From NCBI GenBank assembly GCA_002360495.1, contig DEQO01000190.1, positions 1-41,432 of the forward strand: a DNA stretch of 41,432 nucleotides, read 5' to 3'. This DNA is from Flavobacteriales bacterium UBA3364 (GTDB lineage Bacteria; Bacteroidota; Bacteroidia; Flavobacteriales_F; PHOS-HE28). This document shows, in pieces, positions 1 to 7,647 of the stretch (position 1 is the first letter of the stretch; each line of letters opens with the position of its first letter). The translations under genes were made by a program, and so were the position numbers. The notes under the pieces are model-generated. The model was not told where the DNA came from and did not search any database. It was given only the letters and a program-made list of their open reading frames with translations.

Positions 1-956
1 AAGGTCACGGCGTCGCCGCTCAGGCATACGTCGCCACCACCGCTCAGGGTGCCGGCATCGGGATAGAGGACCGACACAGCCCCACCTTGCACGTCAAGCG
101 AAGCACAAATGGAACCTCCTCCTTGGATCAAGAGAGCATTTACATCAAAACCCGTTGTAACACCGAACTCGATGATGGAGAGGTCCAACGTGGTTGGGTC
201 ATACACCAACGTATGTATGGTGTATGATCCATCTTCCGTGATAGGGAAGTTGGGCGTGGAGTTCGCTTGAAGGATCACCAGTTCCGGGCCCGACGTGAGC
301 ACATAGATCGTTTCGTACCCCTCTGGTACATTGGAATTGCCGTCGGCCGTAGCGGCCAACGTGGCACTTGATCCATTGAAACAGATGACCGGCTTCAGCA
401 CCGTGAGCGTTCCTGCCTCCGCATCGCATGGGGGGGATACGATCACAGAGTAATCCTCTACTTCACCGGTGGTATATGTCGCACAAGCACCCCGATAGGT
501 GAACGCGCTCATGTTCACGCGCATCCTCTTCGTCCCCGGGGACGCTCCAGGGGGCACGGTGATCGTACCGGACTCCTGACCGAAACCCGTCTGCTGCAAG
601 GCCAATTCAGCGGCGCCGAAAGCACCATCATTGTTCCAGTCGATGAATACACGCCACCGATAGCGCAGAAAGAATGGACCGTTCGGATCCAACGTGATCG
701 CGTAAGCCCCGCCAGCATCCACTGTTGCGGCCTGCGCGGTGAAATCAGCATAACCGTTGTTGTCCCCGCTGGAGTTATCGATACCCGCCAGTTGGACTCG
801 GGCTATGTTGAAGAGATTGCCATTGCCACCATCCGAAGGACAGTAGGCTTGGGCGAAGAGACCTCCGGAAAAGAGGAGACCGAAACCGGTCGCCAGGATC
901 AGAGACCGCGTTCGGCCCGGAGGTGCCGTTCGCGCTGGAATTCGTTGTGGTAGCAT
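1..956 (-). CDS. Secreted GEVED-domain surface protein (partial, C-terminus outside window)
   Basis: Reading the minus strand from an ATG at 956 gives an open frame of about 318 codons that runs off the window start without a stop. The first 37 or so residues form a long signal peptide (Arg-rich start, then LILATGFGLLFSGGLFAQ). The mature protein begins AYCPSDGG and has the features of a GEVED domain: YRWRVFIDWNNDG and the signature TGEVEDYSV near residue 156. An Ig-like repeat follows (AGTLT, VICFNG, YVLTSG, TIHTLVYDP), and a second copy seems to start at the window edge (DAGTLSGGGDVCLSG). Such proteins in Flavobacteriia are usually large, exported by type IX secretion and adhesive; the C-terminal sorting domain would lie outside the window. 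Secretion by T9SS is inference. The next gene upstream on this strand is the glycosyltransferase. Confidence 0.8.
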   Translation of the reverse strand, partial: MLPQRIPARTAPPGRTRSLILATGFGLLFSGGLFAQAYCPSDGGNGNLFNIARVQLAGIDNSSGDNNGYADFTAQAATVDAGGAYAITLDPNGPFFLRYRWRVFIDWNNDGAFGAAELALQQTGFGQESGTITVPPGASPGTKRMRVNMSAFTYRGACATYTTGEVEDYSVIVSPPCDAEAGTLTVLKPVICFNGSSATLAATADGNSNVPEGYETIYVLTSGPELVILQANSTPNFPITEDGSYTIHTLVYDPTTLDLSIIEFGVTTGFDVNALLIQGGGSICASLDVQGGAVSVLYPDAGTLSGGGDVCLSGDAVT

Positions 957-1078
957 GGGTCAGGGAGTTATTAGGTCTGGGAAAGAGTGATTGTTTAGGG
1001 TTTTGTATCGAACATTAAACAGTATTCACAGGAAATGGTTCATCCCGTTCCGCGAAATCCGCGGAACGACCTGCCGTT

Positions 1079-2665
1079 CTAGTAAAGCAGGAGGTATCGG
1101 GGGGCCAACTGTTCGTCCCTCGTTCCGGGCGAAAGGAACTTGAACCCCAATCGTTGGATCGGATAGTTCGGGAACTGGAGCTCCGAAACTGGGACAAGCC
1201 CTGCGTCCAAAAGCTCCATCCGTCGCTCGGCATCGGTATAGATGACCACCCCAGGGACGATCACCGCGCGCGCCTCTACCACGTTGCTGATCCAAGGCAC
1301 TGGATAGCCGGCATAGTAGTCCAACGCGCTACCACTGATCTGCATGCCGAAGAGGCGACCCGGCCCAAGCTCTTGTTCCGCAGCCCAGCGCCCGGCGGCG
1401 GCATTGGCTTGATAGCGGAGCAGGTTGGGGTAGAAATGGCCGTTCAAGGAGATCCCGACGCCGATCATGACGCAGAGCGAGGCCTTGAGGAGGCCGGTCG
1501 CGATACCCGTTCGGCTGATGAAGAGGACAGCCACGAGCATCATGGTCAAGAGCAATGCGATGAACGGCCAGCGTCCTTCCGGGAAGACGATCCATGTTAG
1601 GAACAAGGCCGTTAACCAAAGGAGGACCATGACCACCACATGGACCCATTGAACGGACCTTATACCGTTCGTGTGAAAGCCGACCGCCCCCTGTATAGCG
1701 AACAGGGGAACGATCACATAGAGGTAGTGCGGCAATTTGAAATGCGAGAGCGACAAGGCAATGAAGACGAGTACGGCACCGATCGAACTGGTGACCTCCG
1801 GGAGCGTCCTGCGTTGGAGCAAGTATCGTAGGCACTTCCCAAGGCCGATGAGCACGAACACCGTCCATGGCAATAGCTGCCAGAGCACTTCGTGGGTGAA
1901 GAAGAGCACGCTGGAATCATCCTTCCAACGGTTCTCTCCGGTAATGCGCCCGAAACTCTGCTCCCAGAAGTAGAAACGCAGCCCATGCGGTCCGTGCTGT
2001 TGGAATAGTCCGATGCACATGGGCAGGAGCAGTAGCCCGATGACGACCGGGACCGCAAGCAATCGCATGTCCAGGAGCCTTTTCCAGTTCTTCGTGAAGA
2101 GCAGCTGGCCACCGACTGCGATCAAGGGTGCCAGCGCCCCGATCGGTCCCTTCACCAACAGACCAGTGGCAATGGCCAATGCGGATACGGCCAGTTGCCA
2201 CGTCCTTCCCTGCTCGAGCCATGCACAACCGGACCATATCGCGGTGATCACCGAACCCATTAGTATGGTGTCGCAACGGACATCATTGGTCATCAACCAG
2301 AAGGCCGCGCTACTCCCAAGAAAGAGCGTCGCGGTGCGGGCCACCTCCCGGCCATGGTACAGGATGGTGAAGCGATACGTGCTGAAAAGGCCGAGGAAAG
2401 CAAAAAGGATGCTCGGCAACCGGTAGCTCCAATCGTGTACACCGAATACCTTGAACGAAAGTGCCGAGAGCCAGAAAAGAAGTGGTGGTTTATCCAGGTA
2501 GGCCTCGCCCCGGAAGTAGAGCTTCAGTAGATCGCCATGTACCAGCATATCCCGTGACATGCCAGCATACTGGGCGGCGTCCACTTCCATCACGTCCAGC
2601 ACGCTCCCCGCCATGACCACCATAAGGACAGCCAATAGGGCGAGCACAAAACCGCGATCCGTCAT
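1079..2665 (-). CDS. Membrane glycosyltransferase, GT39/ArnT-like family
   Basis: This is a protein of 528 residues with about ten or more hydrophobic segments. It starts with a membrane helix (GFVLALLAVLMVVMAG), followed by a periplasmic loop carrying the acidic pair in VMEVDAAQYA and the family-typical YLDKPPLLFWL. GT39/PMT/ArnT enzymes transfer sugars from polyprenyl phosphate to protein or lipid A on the outer face of the inner membrane; the actual sugar and acceptor cannot be read here. I chose the ATG at 2665 because it directly precedes the first helix; a longer frame reaches 2770 but begins upstream of the TACTTTCG promoter-like site. It is divergent from the sensor kinase gene. Assignment to the superfamily is firm, substrate unknown. 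Confidence 0.85.
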   Translation of the reverse strand: MTDRGFVLALLAVLMVVMAGSVLDVMEVDAAQYAGMSRDMLVHGDLLKLYFRGEAYLDKPPLLFWLSALSFKVFGVHDWSYRLPSILFAFLGLFSTYRFTILYHGREVARTATLFLGSSAAFWLMTNDVRCDTILMGSVITAIWSGCAWLEQGRTWQLAVSALAIATGLLVKGPIGALAPLIAVGGQLLFTKNWKRLLDMRLLAVPVVIGLLLLPMCIGLFQQHGPHGLRFYFWEQSFGRITGENRWKDDSSVLFFTHEVLWQLLPWTVFVLIGLGKCLRYLLQRRTLPEVTSSIGAVLVFIALSLSHFKLPHYLYVIVPLFAIQGAVGFHTNGIRSVQWVHVVVMVLLWLTALFLTWIVFPEGRWPFIALLLTMMLVAVLFISRTGIATGLLKASLCVMIGVGISLNGHFYPNLLRYQANAAAGRWAAEQELGPGRLFGMQISGSALDYYAGYPVPWISNVVEARAVIVPGVVIYTDAERRMELLDAGLVPVSELQFPNYPIQRLGFKFLSPGTRDEQLAPRYLLLY

Positions 2666-2703
2666 ATGCTGTTCATAGCAGCCCATGGTCGTGGGCGGGA
2701 GCG

Positions 2704-2711
2704 CGAAAGTA
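2704..2711 (-). promoter_or_regulatory. Putative -7 element (TACTTTCG) for the GT39 gene
   Basis: On the minus strand the sequence reads TACTTTCG, one mismatch from the Bacteroidota -7 consensus TAnnTTTG, 38 bases before the chosen ATG. The same octamer precedes mraZ and the barrel gene at 28040. No clear -33 TTG was seen. Confidence 0.4.
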
Positions 2712-2775
2712 AAAGGCTTGTTAACGGGACCTCCGCTCCCGGTCCACGGGATGTAACATTGCATGACCACGGACC

Positions 2776-4101
2776 ATGGGACGACGCGCCATCGCCACCT
2801 TGATGCTACTGGCCACGCTCAGCGTGGTCGGTGTGGTGGTGATCCAGCTGCTCTGGTTACGACAGGCATCCCAATACCGTCGGGACCAGGTCGAGCTGAA
2901 CAAGGAGCAGGCCACCCAACTGGAGAAGCAGTTCAACGATCGCGTGGTCATCGCACTTACCGACGTAACCGAGCAGATCCTGTCCATCACCAAGGACCCC
3001 ACGGACCTTTACGACGCCGTCAAGCAGGAGCGTCCGAACTATTTCGCGGTGACCATCAACGACACCGTACATCCGTACCTGTTGGAAGCGATGCTTCGGA
3101 AAGAGTTCAGTCGGCGCAACATCCAGGAGGACTTCGAATACGGCATCTACGACTGCTTCACGGACAGCATCGTGTACGGCAACTACGTCTCCGTTGACAG
3201 CGTGGACGTGGACACCGTTGCCCATACGAAACTGCAGAAGCTGGACAAGGACGGGCACTACTTCGGGGTGTACTTCCCGAACCGGAAGAGCACGTTGTGG
3301 GCAGAGGACCAAAGCACATGGACCTGGATCTTCCCGGTCGTCGTCACGCTCATCGTCTTCAGTTTCTTCGCATACAGCGTCTGGGTGATCCTGCGCCAGC
3401 GGAAATTGAGCGAGATGAAGAACGATTTCATCGGCAACATGACCCATGAGCTGAAGACCCCGATAAGCACCATCGCGCTCAGCAGCGAGGTATTGAGCGA
3501 CCCTGACATCGTGAACGAGCCGGACCGCCTGCGTGAATATGCGCGCATCATCCGGAGCGAGAACGAACGGTTGCGCACCCAGGTGGAGCGGGTGCTGCAG
3601 TTGGGCACCCTGGACAAGGACAAACTTGAATTGAAACGCGAACGGGTGGACCTGCACGCTGTCTCCAGGGACGTAGCGGATCACTTCCAATTGCAGGTAC
3701 GAGAGCGGAACGTGAAGTTGATCCTGACATTGACCGCGACCAGTTCATCGGTGCTGGGTGATCGCGTCCACCTGACCAATGCGCTGACCAACCTGGTGGA
3801 CAACGCCCTGAAATACGGAAAGGACAACGGATCCATCGAACTGCGTACGACGAGCAAGGGGGGCGAACTCCTGCTCTCCGTCATCGACAACGGGATAGGG
3901 ATCCGCAAAGAGGACCTGCGCCACATCTTCGAACGCTTCTATCGCGTCCACACCGGGAACGTCCACAACGTGAAAGGCTTCGGTCTTGGACTTCACTACG
4001 TACAACAGATCGCCCAGGCGCACGGTGGTGGCGTCTCGGTTTCAAGCGAATTCGGCAAGGGAACCACCTTCACCTTGTCGCTCCCATTGACCATCGGTTG
4101 A
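2776..4101 (+). CDS. Membrane sensor histidine kinase (RprX-like)
   Basis: A 441-residue kinase that presumably senses an envelope signal and phosphorylates the regulator encoded 24 bases downstream. Helix 1 lies at about 7-28 and helix 2 at about 183-206, enclosing a periplasmic sensor domain of about 155 residues with no recognised fold. The cytoplasmic part has the H-box FIGNMTHELKTPIS with phospho-acceptor His224, the N-box LTNLVDNALKYG (Asn343), the G1 box DNGIGI (371-376) and the G2 box GFGLGL (401-406). The layout resembles RprX of Bacteroides, which pairs with RprY; that identity is inferred. The start is an ATG directly before a typical MGRR n-region. It is divergent from the GT39 gene, with about 110 bases between start codons. 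Confidence 0.93.
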   Translation: MGRRAIATLMLLATLSVVGVVVIQLLWLRQASQYRRDQVELNKEQATQLEKQFNDRVVIALTDVTEQILSITKDPTDLYDAVKQERPNYFAVTINDTVHPYLLEAMLRKEFSRRNIQEDFEYGIYDCFTDSIVYGNYVSVDSVDVDTVAHTKLQKLDKDGHYFGVYFPNRKSTLWAEDQSTWTWIFPVVVTLIVFSFFAYSVWVILRQRKLSEMKNDFIGNMTHELKTPISTIALSSEVLSDPDIVNEPDRLREYARIIRSENERLRTQVERVLQLGTLDKDKLELKRERVDLHAVSRDVADHFQLQVRERNVKLILTLTATSSSVLGDRVHLTNALTNLVDNALKYGKDNGSIELRTTSKGGELLLSVIDNGIGIRKEDLRHIFERFYRVHTGNVHNVKGFGLGLHYVQQIAQAHGGGVSVSSEFGKGTTFTLSLPLTIG

Positions 4102-4125
4102 ACCTCCCCTGCCCAGTCCCTCCCC

Positions 4126-4824
4126 ATGAGCGAACAGAAAGCGAACATCCTACTGGTCGAGGACGACCAGAACCTCGGCTTCGTGATCCAGGATGCACTG
4201 AAGCGGAAAGGCTTTGGCGTGCATCTGTGCAGGGACGGCAAGGAAGGTCTGAAGCAGTTCAATGAGCACGCCTACGACCTCTGCGTATTGGATGTGATGC
4301 TGCCGCACAAGGACGGATTCAGCCTTGCGGAGGACATACGCCTGACCAATGCCCAGGTACCGATCGTGTTCCTAACGGCCAAGAGCCAGACCGAGGACCG
4401 CATCGCCGGTTTCAAAGCGGGGGGTGACGACTACCTGACCAAGCCGTTCAGCCATGAGGAGTTGATCCTACGTATCGAGGCGATCCTGCGCCGCACACAT
4501 GGCCGCACCGAAGACCCGCGCTCCCGTGACCGCTTCGAGGTGGGGGCCTACACCTTCGATCATCGGAACCTCGTATTGAGCCACCCCACCGAGGAACGAA
4601 AACTCACGAAGAAGGAGGCCGATGTACTGCGCCTGCTCTGCATGCACCAGGACCAGGTGCTACCACGCGAACTGGTGTTGAACATGGTATGGGGCGACGA
4701 CACCTACTTCCTGGGACGCAGCCTCGATGTCTTCATCAGTCGCTTGCGGAAATACTTGAAGGCCGATGCGAACGTCCAGATCGTGAACGTGCATGGCGTC
4801 GGTTTCAAATTGCAGGTCGGTTGA
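4126..4824 (+). CDS. OmpR-family response regulator (RprY-like)
   Basis: A 232-residue two-domain regulator, the expected partner of the kinase just upstream. The receiver domain (about 7-120) has the acidic pocket E12/D13/D14, phospho-acceptor Asp56 in VLDVMLP, Thr84 in FLTAKS and Lys106 in LTKPFS. The C-terminal winged-helix domain (about 135-230) contains LTKKEADVLRLL, WGDDTYFLGRSLDVFISRLR and a closing VHGVGFKL, all typical of OmpR-type DNA binders. The two genes form a two-gene operon; no terminator was seen directly after it, and the GATC-rich stretch starts at its stop codon. Target genes cannot be told from the sequence. Confidence 0.94.
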   Translation: MSEQKANILLVEDDQNLGFVIQDALKRKGFGVHLCRDGKEGLKQFNEHAYDLCVLDVMLPHKDGFSLAEDIRLTNAQVPIVFLTAKSQTEDRIAGFKAGGDDYLTKPFSHEELILRIEAILRRTHGRTEDPRSRDRFEVGAYTFDHRNLVLSHPTEERKLTKKEADVLRLLCMHQDQVLPRELVLNMVWGDDTYFLGRSLDVFISRLRKYLKADANVQIVNVHGVGFKLQVG

Positions 4825-5036
4825 TCGTGATCGAACGCTCATGATGCGTTCGCGACAAGATCGATGACGACATCGACTGTTGATAACGGAAATATTTTCG
4901 ATCGATCCAGGTTCTCGTTCATCATCGTTTTTCGACGCTGATGAAATGCGATCGCGATGTGATGATGATGATCGATCATCATGATCGGCGCAGCTTGCAT
5001 CATTATCGATCGATGATGATGATGCGCGATCCGATC
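4823..5036 (+). repeat. GATC-dense, palindrome-rich non-coding stretch
   Basis: This gap after the response regulator contains 12 GATC sites in 214 bases (at 4823, 4829, 4859, 4910, 4914, 4950, 4970, 4974, 4983, 5008, 5028 and 5033); chance predicts about one. Many sit in CGATCG or ATCGAT contexts, mixed with runs of ATG/CAT triplets. Positions 4965-4982 form a perfect 18-base palindrome (ATGATGATC and its complement). A short inverted repeat, CGAACGC/GCGTTCG, lies at the left end. No gene is visible here. It leads into the histone-like gene, so it may be a protein-binding region, but its role is unknown. Confidence 0.6.
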
Positions 5037-5113
5037 GACCCCTTCGGGGCTATCAACAATCGATGGTGTGAACTTTTTTATCAACCACACGTATACCGGT
5101 CGGCGTACACAAG

Positions 5114-5121
5114 TACGTTTG
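5114..5121 (+). promoter_or_regulatory. Putative -7 promoter element (TACGTTTG) of the histone-like gene
   Basis: An exact match to the Bacteroidota -7 consensus TAnnTTTG lies 23 bases before the ATG at 5145, which would give a leader of about 15-20 bases. No clear TTG was found at the -33 position. Confidence 0.55.
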
Positions 5122-5144
5122 ACTCAAACAAAAACCATTTCGCC

Positions 5145-5243
5145 ATGGCTAAGAAAGCAGCAAAGAAAGCAGCACCGAAAAAAGCAGCTAAGAAAGCAGC
5201 CCCCAAGAAGGCCGCTAAAAAAGCAGCTAAGAAGAAGAAGTAA
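5145..5243 (+). CDS. Short histone-H1-like Lys/Ala/Pro-rich protein
   Basis: A 32-residue protein made almost entirely of Lys, Ala and two Pro, built from KKAA and PKKAA repeats (it begins MAKKAAKKAAPKKAAKKAA and ends KKKK). Such tails resemble the C-terminal domain of eukaryotic H1 and the bacterial Hc1-type proteins, which bind DNA without sequence preference. It is far shorter than Hc1, with no folded domain, so it would act as a disordered, highly basic peptide. The short frame is supported by an exact -7 element 23 bases upstream and a strong terminator 23 bases downstream; a longer upstream frame starting at 4941 has no coding character. DNA binding is inferred from composition. Confidence 0.75.
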   Translation: MAKKAAKKAAPKKAAKKAAPKKAAKKAAKKKK

Positions 5244-5266
5244 GCTGCGTTCTTTCGAACGCGTGG

Positions 5267-5300
5267 AGGGCCCCGAGCAGTCGGGGCCCTTCGCTTTTTT
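5267..5300 (+). terminator. Rho-independent terminator after the histone-like gene
   Basis: A perfect 10-base-pair stem, AGGGCCCCGA (5267-5276) with TCGGGGCCCT (5281-5290), has a GCAG loop and is followed by TCGCTTTTTT. It is one of the strongest terminators in the window. Confidence 0.92.
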
Positions 5301-5456
5301 GGTGGGTACCGATACCATGATCAAAGGATACGTCCTTCATCCGGACGACCATGATCGGGCGAAGATCGATGGAACGTCACTGCGGCCTCCGGGAACGAGC
5401 ATTGACGTTCCCTACGTTAAGCGGGAAACCAGGAACTCATCGGCATGTATTGTGAT

Positions 5457-5494
5457 AAATAGGAAGCGCGCCCCAATGGACGCGCTACCTATTT
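5457..5494 (-). terminator. Hairpin closing the dcw operon
   Basis: A 14-base stem with one mismatch (5457-5470 paired with 5481-5494) and a 10-base loop starts about 18 bases after the stop codon of the YqeY-type gene. Its base is AT-rich (CCTATTTAT on the minus strand). It lacks a long T-run but is well placed to end dcw transcription or stabilise its 3' end. Confidence 0.6.
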
Positions 5495-5512
5495 CATCGA
5501 TCGGGCGACCGG

Positions 5513-5968
5513 TCAACCTCCCGCCAGGACCTTTTTCACGAGGGCAGCGATCGCACTTCCGTCCGCCTTCCCGGCCATTCGTTTGTTCGCTTCGCCCATC
5601 ACCTTGCCCATGTCGGCCATGCTCGAGGCACCCAGTGCTGTGATCACATCCCGCACCGCAGCTTCCACTTCGGCTTCGCTCATGCGCTGTGGCAGGTAGG
5701 CTTCGATCACCTTGCCCTGCACCTCTTCTTCAGCGGCAAGGTCCTCCCTGCCCTGCTGGTGGTAGATGGCTGCGCTCTCCATCCGTTGCTTGTGCAACTT
5801 CTGGAGGATCTTCATGCCGACCGCTTCATCCAACCCACCCTGACCACCTTCCTTGGTCAGTTCGAGCAGGATCGCGCTTTTGATCGCACGCAGCGCGTTC
5901 AGCTTGTCCTTCTCGCGGGCAAGCATGGCGGCCTTGATGTCGGCGTCGATGCGTTCTTTCAGGTCCAT
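5513..5968 (-). CDS. GatB/YqeY domain protein
   Basis: A 151-residue, mostly helical protein of the YqeY family, which matches the tRNA-binding tail domain of the GatB amidotransferase subunit. Family features seen are the N-terminal MDLKERIDADIKAAMLA, the segment DKLNALRAIKSAIL, and a C-terminal region with DMGKVMGEANKRMAGKADG. The biochemical role of free-standing YqeY proteins is not established; a role in tRNA or amino-acid metabolism is assumed from GatB. It starts 16 bases after ftsZ and is last in the dcw run, a placement common in Bacteroidota. A hairpin follows it. Confidence 0.9.
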   Translation of the reverse strand: MDLKERIDADIKAAMLAREKDKLNALRAIKSAILLELTKEGGQGGLDEAVGMKILQKLHKQRMESAAIYHQQGREDLAAEEEVQGKVIEAYLPQRMSEAEVEAAVRDVITALGASSMADMGKVMGEANKRMAGKADGSAIAALVKKVLAGG

Positions 5969-5984
5969 GGTCGTGGTGACCTTA

Positions 5985-7607
5985 CTAGTCGACGTTATCG
6001 TGCAAGTACGGGTTGTTGCGCTTCAGCTCCACGCGACGCTCGCCGTTCTCATCGGTCTCCTCGCTCAGCGTGTACCGGCTGATGTTGGAATCGGTGCTCT
6101 GGGTGCTTTCGTTGAGCTGGATGTTCTTGCGCTTGTAGGCAGGCTCACGTTCCAGATCACTGAGGCCGTTCGGCGTACGCAGGCGTTGGTTCAACTCCCG
6201 CACCTTGGCCACGCGCTGCTCCACCCGGTTCTGGTGCTCCGCCTGGGTCAGGCGTGCTTCATTGATCTCCGGACGGGAGAACTCCGTGGTGTTGCTCGCT
6301 TGCTCCGCCTTGGGGGTGTTGTCATAGAGATCGAACACCTTCTTCTCAGGCGCGGCGGGAGTAGTGGTCGGTTGAGCGGTACGCAGCGTTCCTCCCTGCT
6401 CCACCTCGAATTCGATGGTGCGTTGCGGCGGTGCGACCGGTGTGGTGACAGGTTCCACCTTGGCCTCGACGGGCTTCAGGTAGGGCTCCTGGTGAACGGG
6501 TTCGGAAACCTCCGGTGGTGCGACAGGTGCCGCTGGGGCACTGGTCAACACCGGGTTCATGATCGGCTGGGTGATCATCGTCGGCACATCGGCGCTCAAA
6601 GGGATCACCGTGCGGGTGTTGCGCTCCGTTGCAATGGCCCCCGTCTCCGGATTGGTCTGGAAACCGGTTGCGATCACCGTGATGCGCACTTTGTCGCCCA
6701 AGCTCTCGTCCTTGCAGTACCCCCAGATCACATCGGCGCTGCTGCCCGCTGCGGCCTGGATATGGTCCGTGATCTCGTTGATCTCGTCCATCAGCACCTC
6801 ACGCTTGCCGTGGGTGATGTTCAACAGCACGTACTTGGCCCCTTTGATATCGTTGTCGTTCAACAACGGTGAGGAAAGGGCCTCCTGTGCGGCGCGCAAG
6901 GAACGATCCTCCCCTTCGGCTTCCGCCATGCCCATGATCGCGACACCACTGCTGGTCATCACGGTCTTCACGTCCTCGAAGTCCACATTCACCTTTCCGG
7001 TCACGGTGATGATCTCAGCGATACCACGGGCAGCGGTGGTCAACACGTTGTCCGCATGCTCGAAGGCATTGTCCAACGAAAGATTGCCGTAGAGGTCGCG
7101 AAGACGGTCGTTGTTGATCACGAGCAGCGTGTCAACGGCATTGCGCATCTCCTCGATCCCGATGCTTGCCTGTTGCTTCCGCTTGCGGCCTTCCCATTGG
7201 AACGGGCTGGTGACGATACCGACAGTAAGGATGCCCATGTCGCGCGCGATCTTGGCGATCACCGGAGCAGCGCCGGTACCGGTACCCCCGCCCATGCCGG
7301 CGGTGATGAAGATCATCTTGGTACGCGAGCTCAGGAGTTGCTTGATCTCCTCGATGTTCTCCTGAGCGGCCTGATTGCCCCGTTCCGGGACGGAACCGGC
7401 ACCAAGCCCCTCGGTAAGGCCGAGGCCGAGTTGCAATTTCACCGGGACCGGGCTGATGTCCAGCGCCTGTTTGTCGGTATTGCAGATGATGAAGTCCACG
7501 CCCTTGATGCCTTGGGCGTGCATGTGGTTCACGGCGTTGCTGCCGCCACCACCGACACCGATCACCTTGATGATCGAGGCGAGCTCTTTTGGAAGGTCGA
7601 ATTTCAT
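5985..7607 (-). CDS. ftsZ: Cell division GTPase FtsZ
   Basis: A 540-residue tubulin homologue that polymerises with GTP into the Z-ring at midcell. The GTPase core (about 10-320) has the nucleotide loop GVGGGGSNAVNHM (17-29) and the tubulin signature GGGTGTG (106-112). After the core comes a long low-complexity linker, Pro/Val/Thr-rich then charged (about 335-500). The protein ends NNPYLHDNVD, a C-terminal peptide of the Bacteroidota type that contacts FtsA and other partners. The length is at the upper end for FtsZ because of the linker. The start is the ATG at 7607, 40 bases after the ftsA stop; an 11-base direct repeat flanks this start codon. Confidence 0.98.
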   Translation of the reverse strand: MKFDLPKELASIIKVIGVGGGGSNAVNHMHAQGIKGVDFIICNTDKQALDISPVPVKLQLGLGLTEGLGAGSVPERGNQAAQENIEEIKQLLSSRTKMIFITAGMGGGTGTGAAPVIAKIARDMGILTVGIVTSPFQWEGRKRKQQASIGIEEMRNAVDTLLVINNDRLRDLYGNLSLDNAFEHADNVLTTAARGIAEIITVTGKVNVDFEDVKTVMTSSGVAIMGMAEAEGEDRSLRAAQEALSSPLLNDNDIKGAKYVLLNITHGKREVLMDEINEITDHIQAAAGSSADVIWGYCKDESLGDKVRITVIATGFQTNPETGAIATERNTRTVIPLSADVPTMITQPIMNPVLTSAPAAPVAPPEVSEPVHQEPYLKPVEAKVEPVTTPVAPPQRTIEFEVEQGGTLRTAQPTTTPAAPEKKVFDLYDNTPKAEQASNTTEFSRPEINEARLTQAEHQNRVEQRVAKVRELNQRLRTPNGLSDLEREPAYKRKNIQLNESTQSTDSNISRYTLSEETDENGERRVELKRNNPYLHDNVD

Positions 7608-7647
7608 GACGTTGCGTTTTGGAAGGTGAAGTGGGGGTCGTTGGGGA

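Noticed and set aside
5039..5050. CCCC-TTC-GGGG hairpin as a terminator of the two-component operon
   Set aside because: The stem is only about four base pairs and no T-run follows on either strand.
5060..5100. Possible DnaA boxes or a replication origin beside the GATC cluster
   Set aside because: The TTATCAACC-like sequence does not match TTATCCACA, and no dnaA or dnaN gene is nearby.
4941..5144. N-terminal extension of the histone-like gene
   Set aside because: It reads through the GATC/ATG-repeat stretch and gives Met/His-rich nonsense; the -7 element lies inside it.
5068..5643. A 191-residue plus-strand frame over the histone-like gene and the yqeY end
   Set aside because: It crosses a strong terminator and is made of Arg/Lys/Pro noise.
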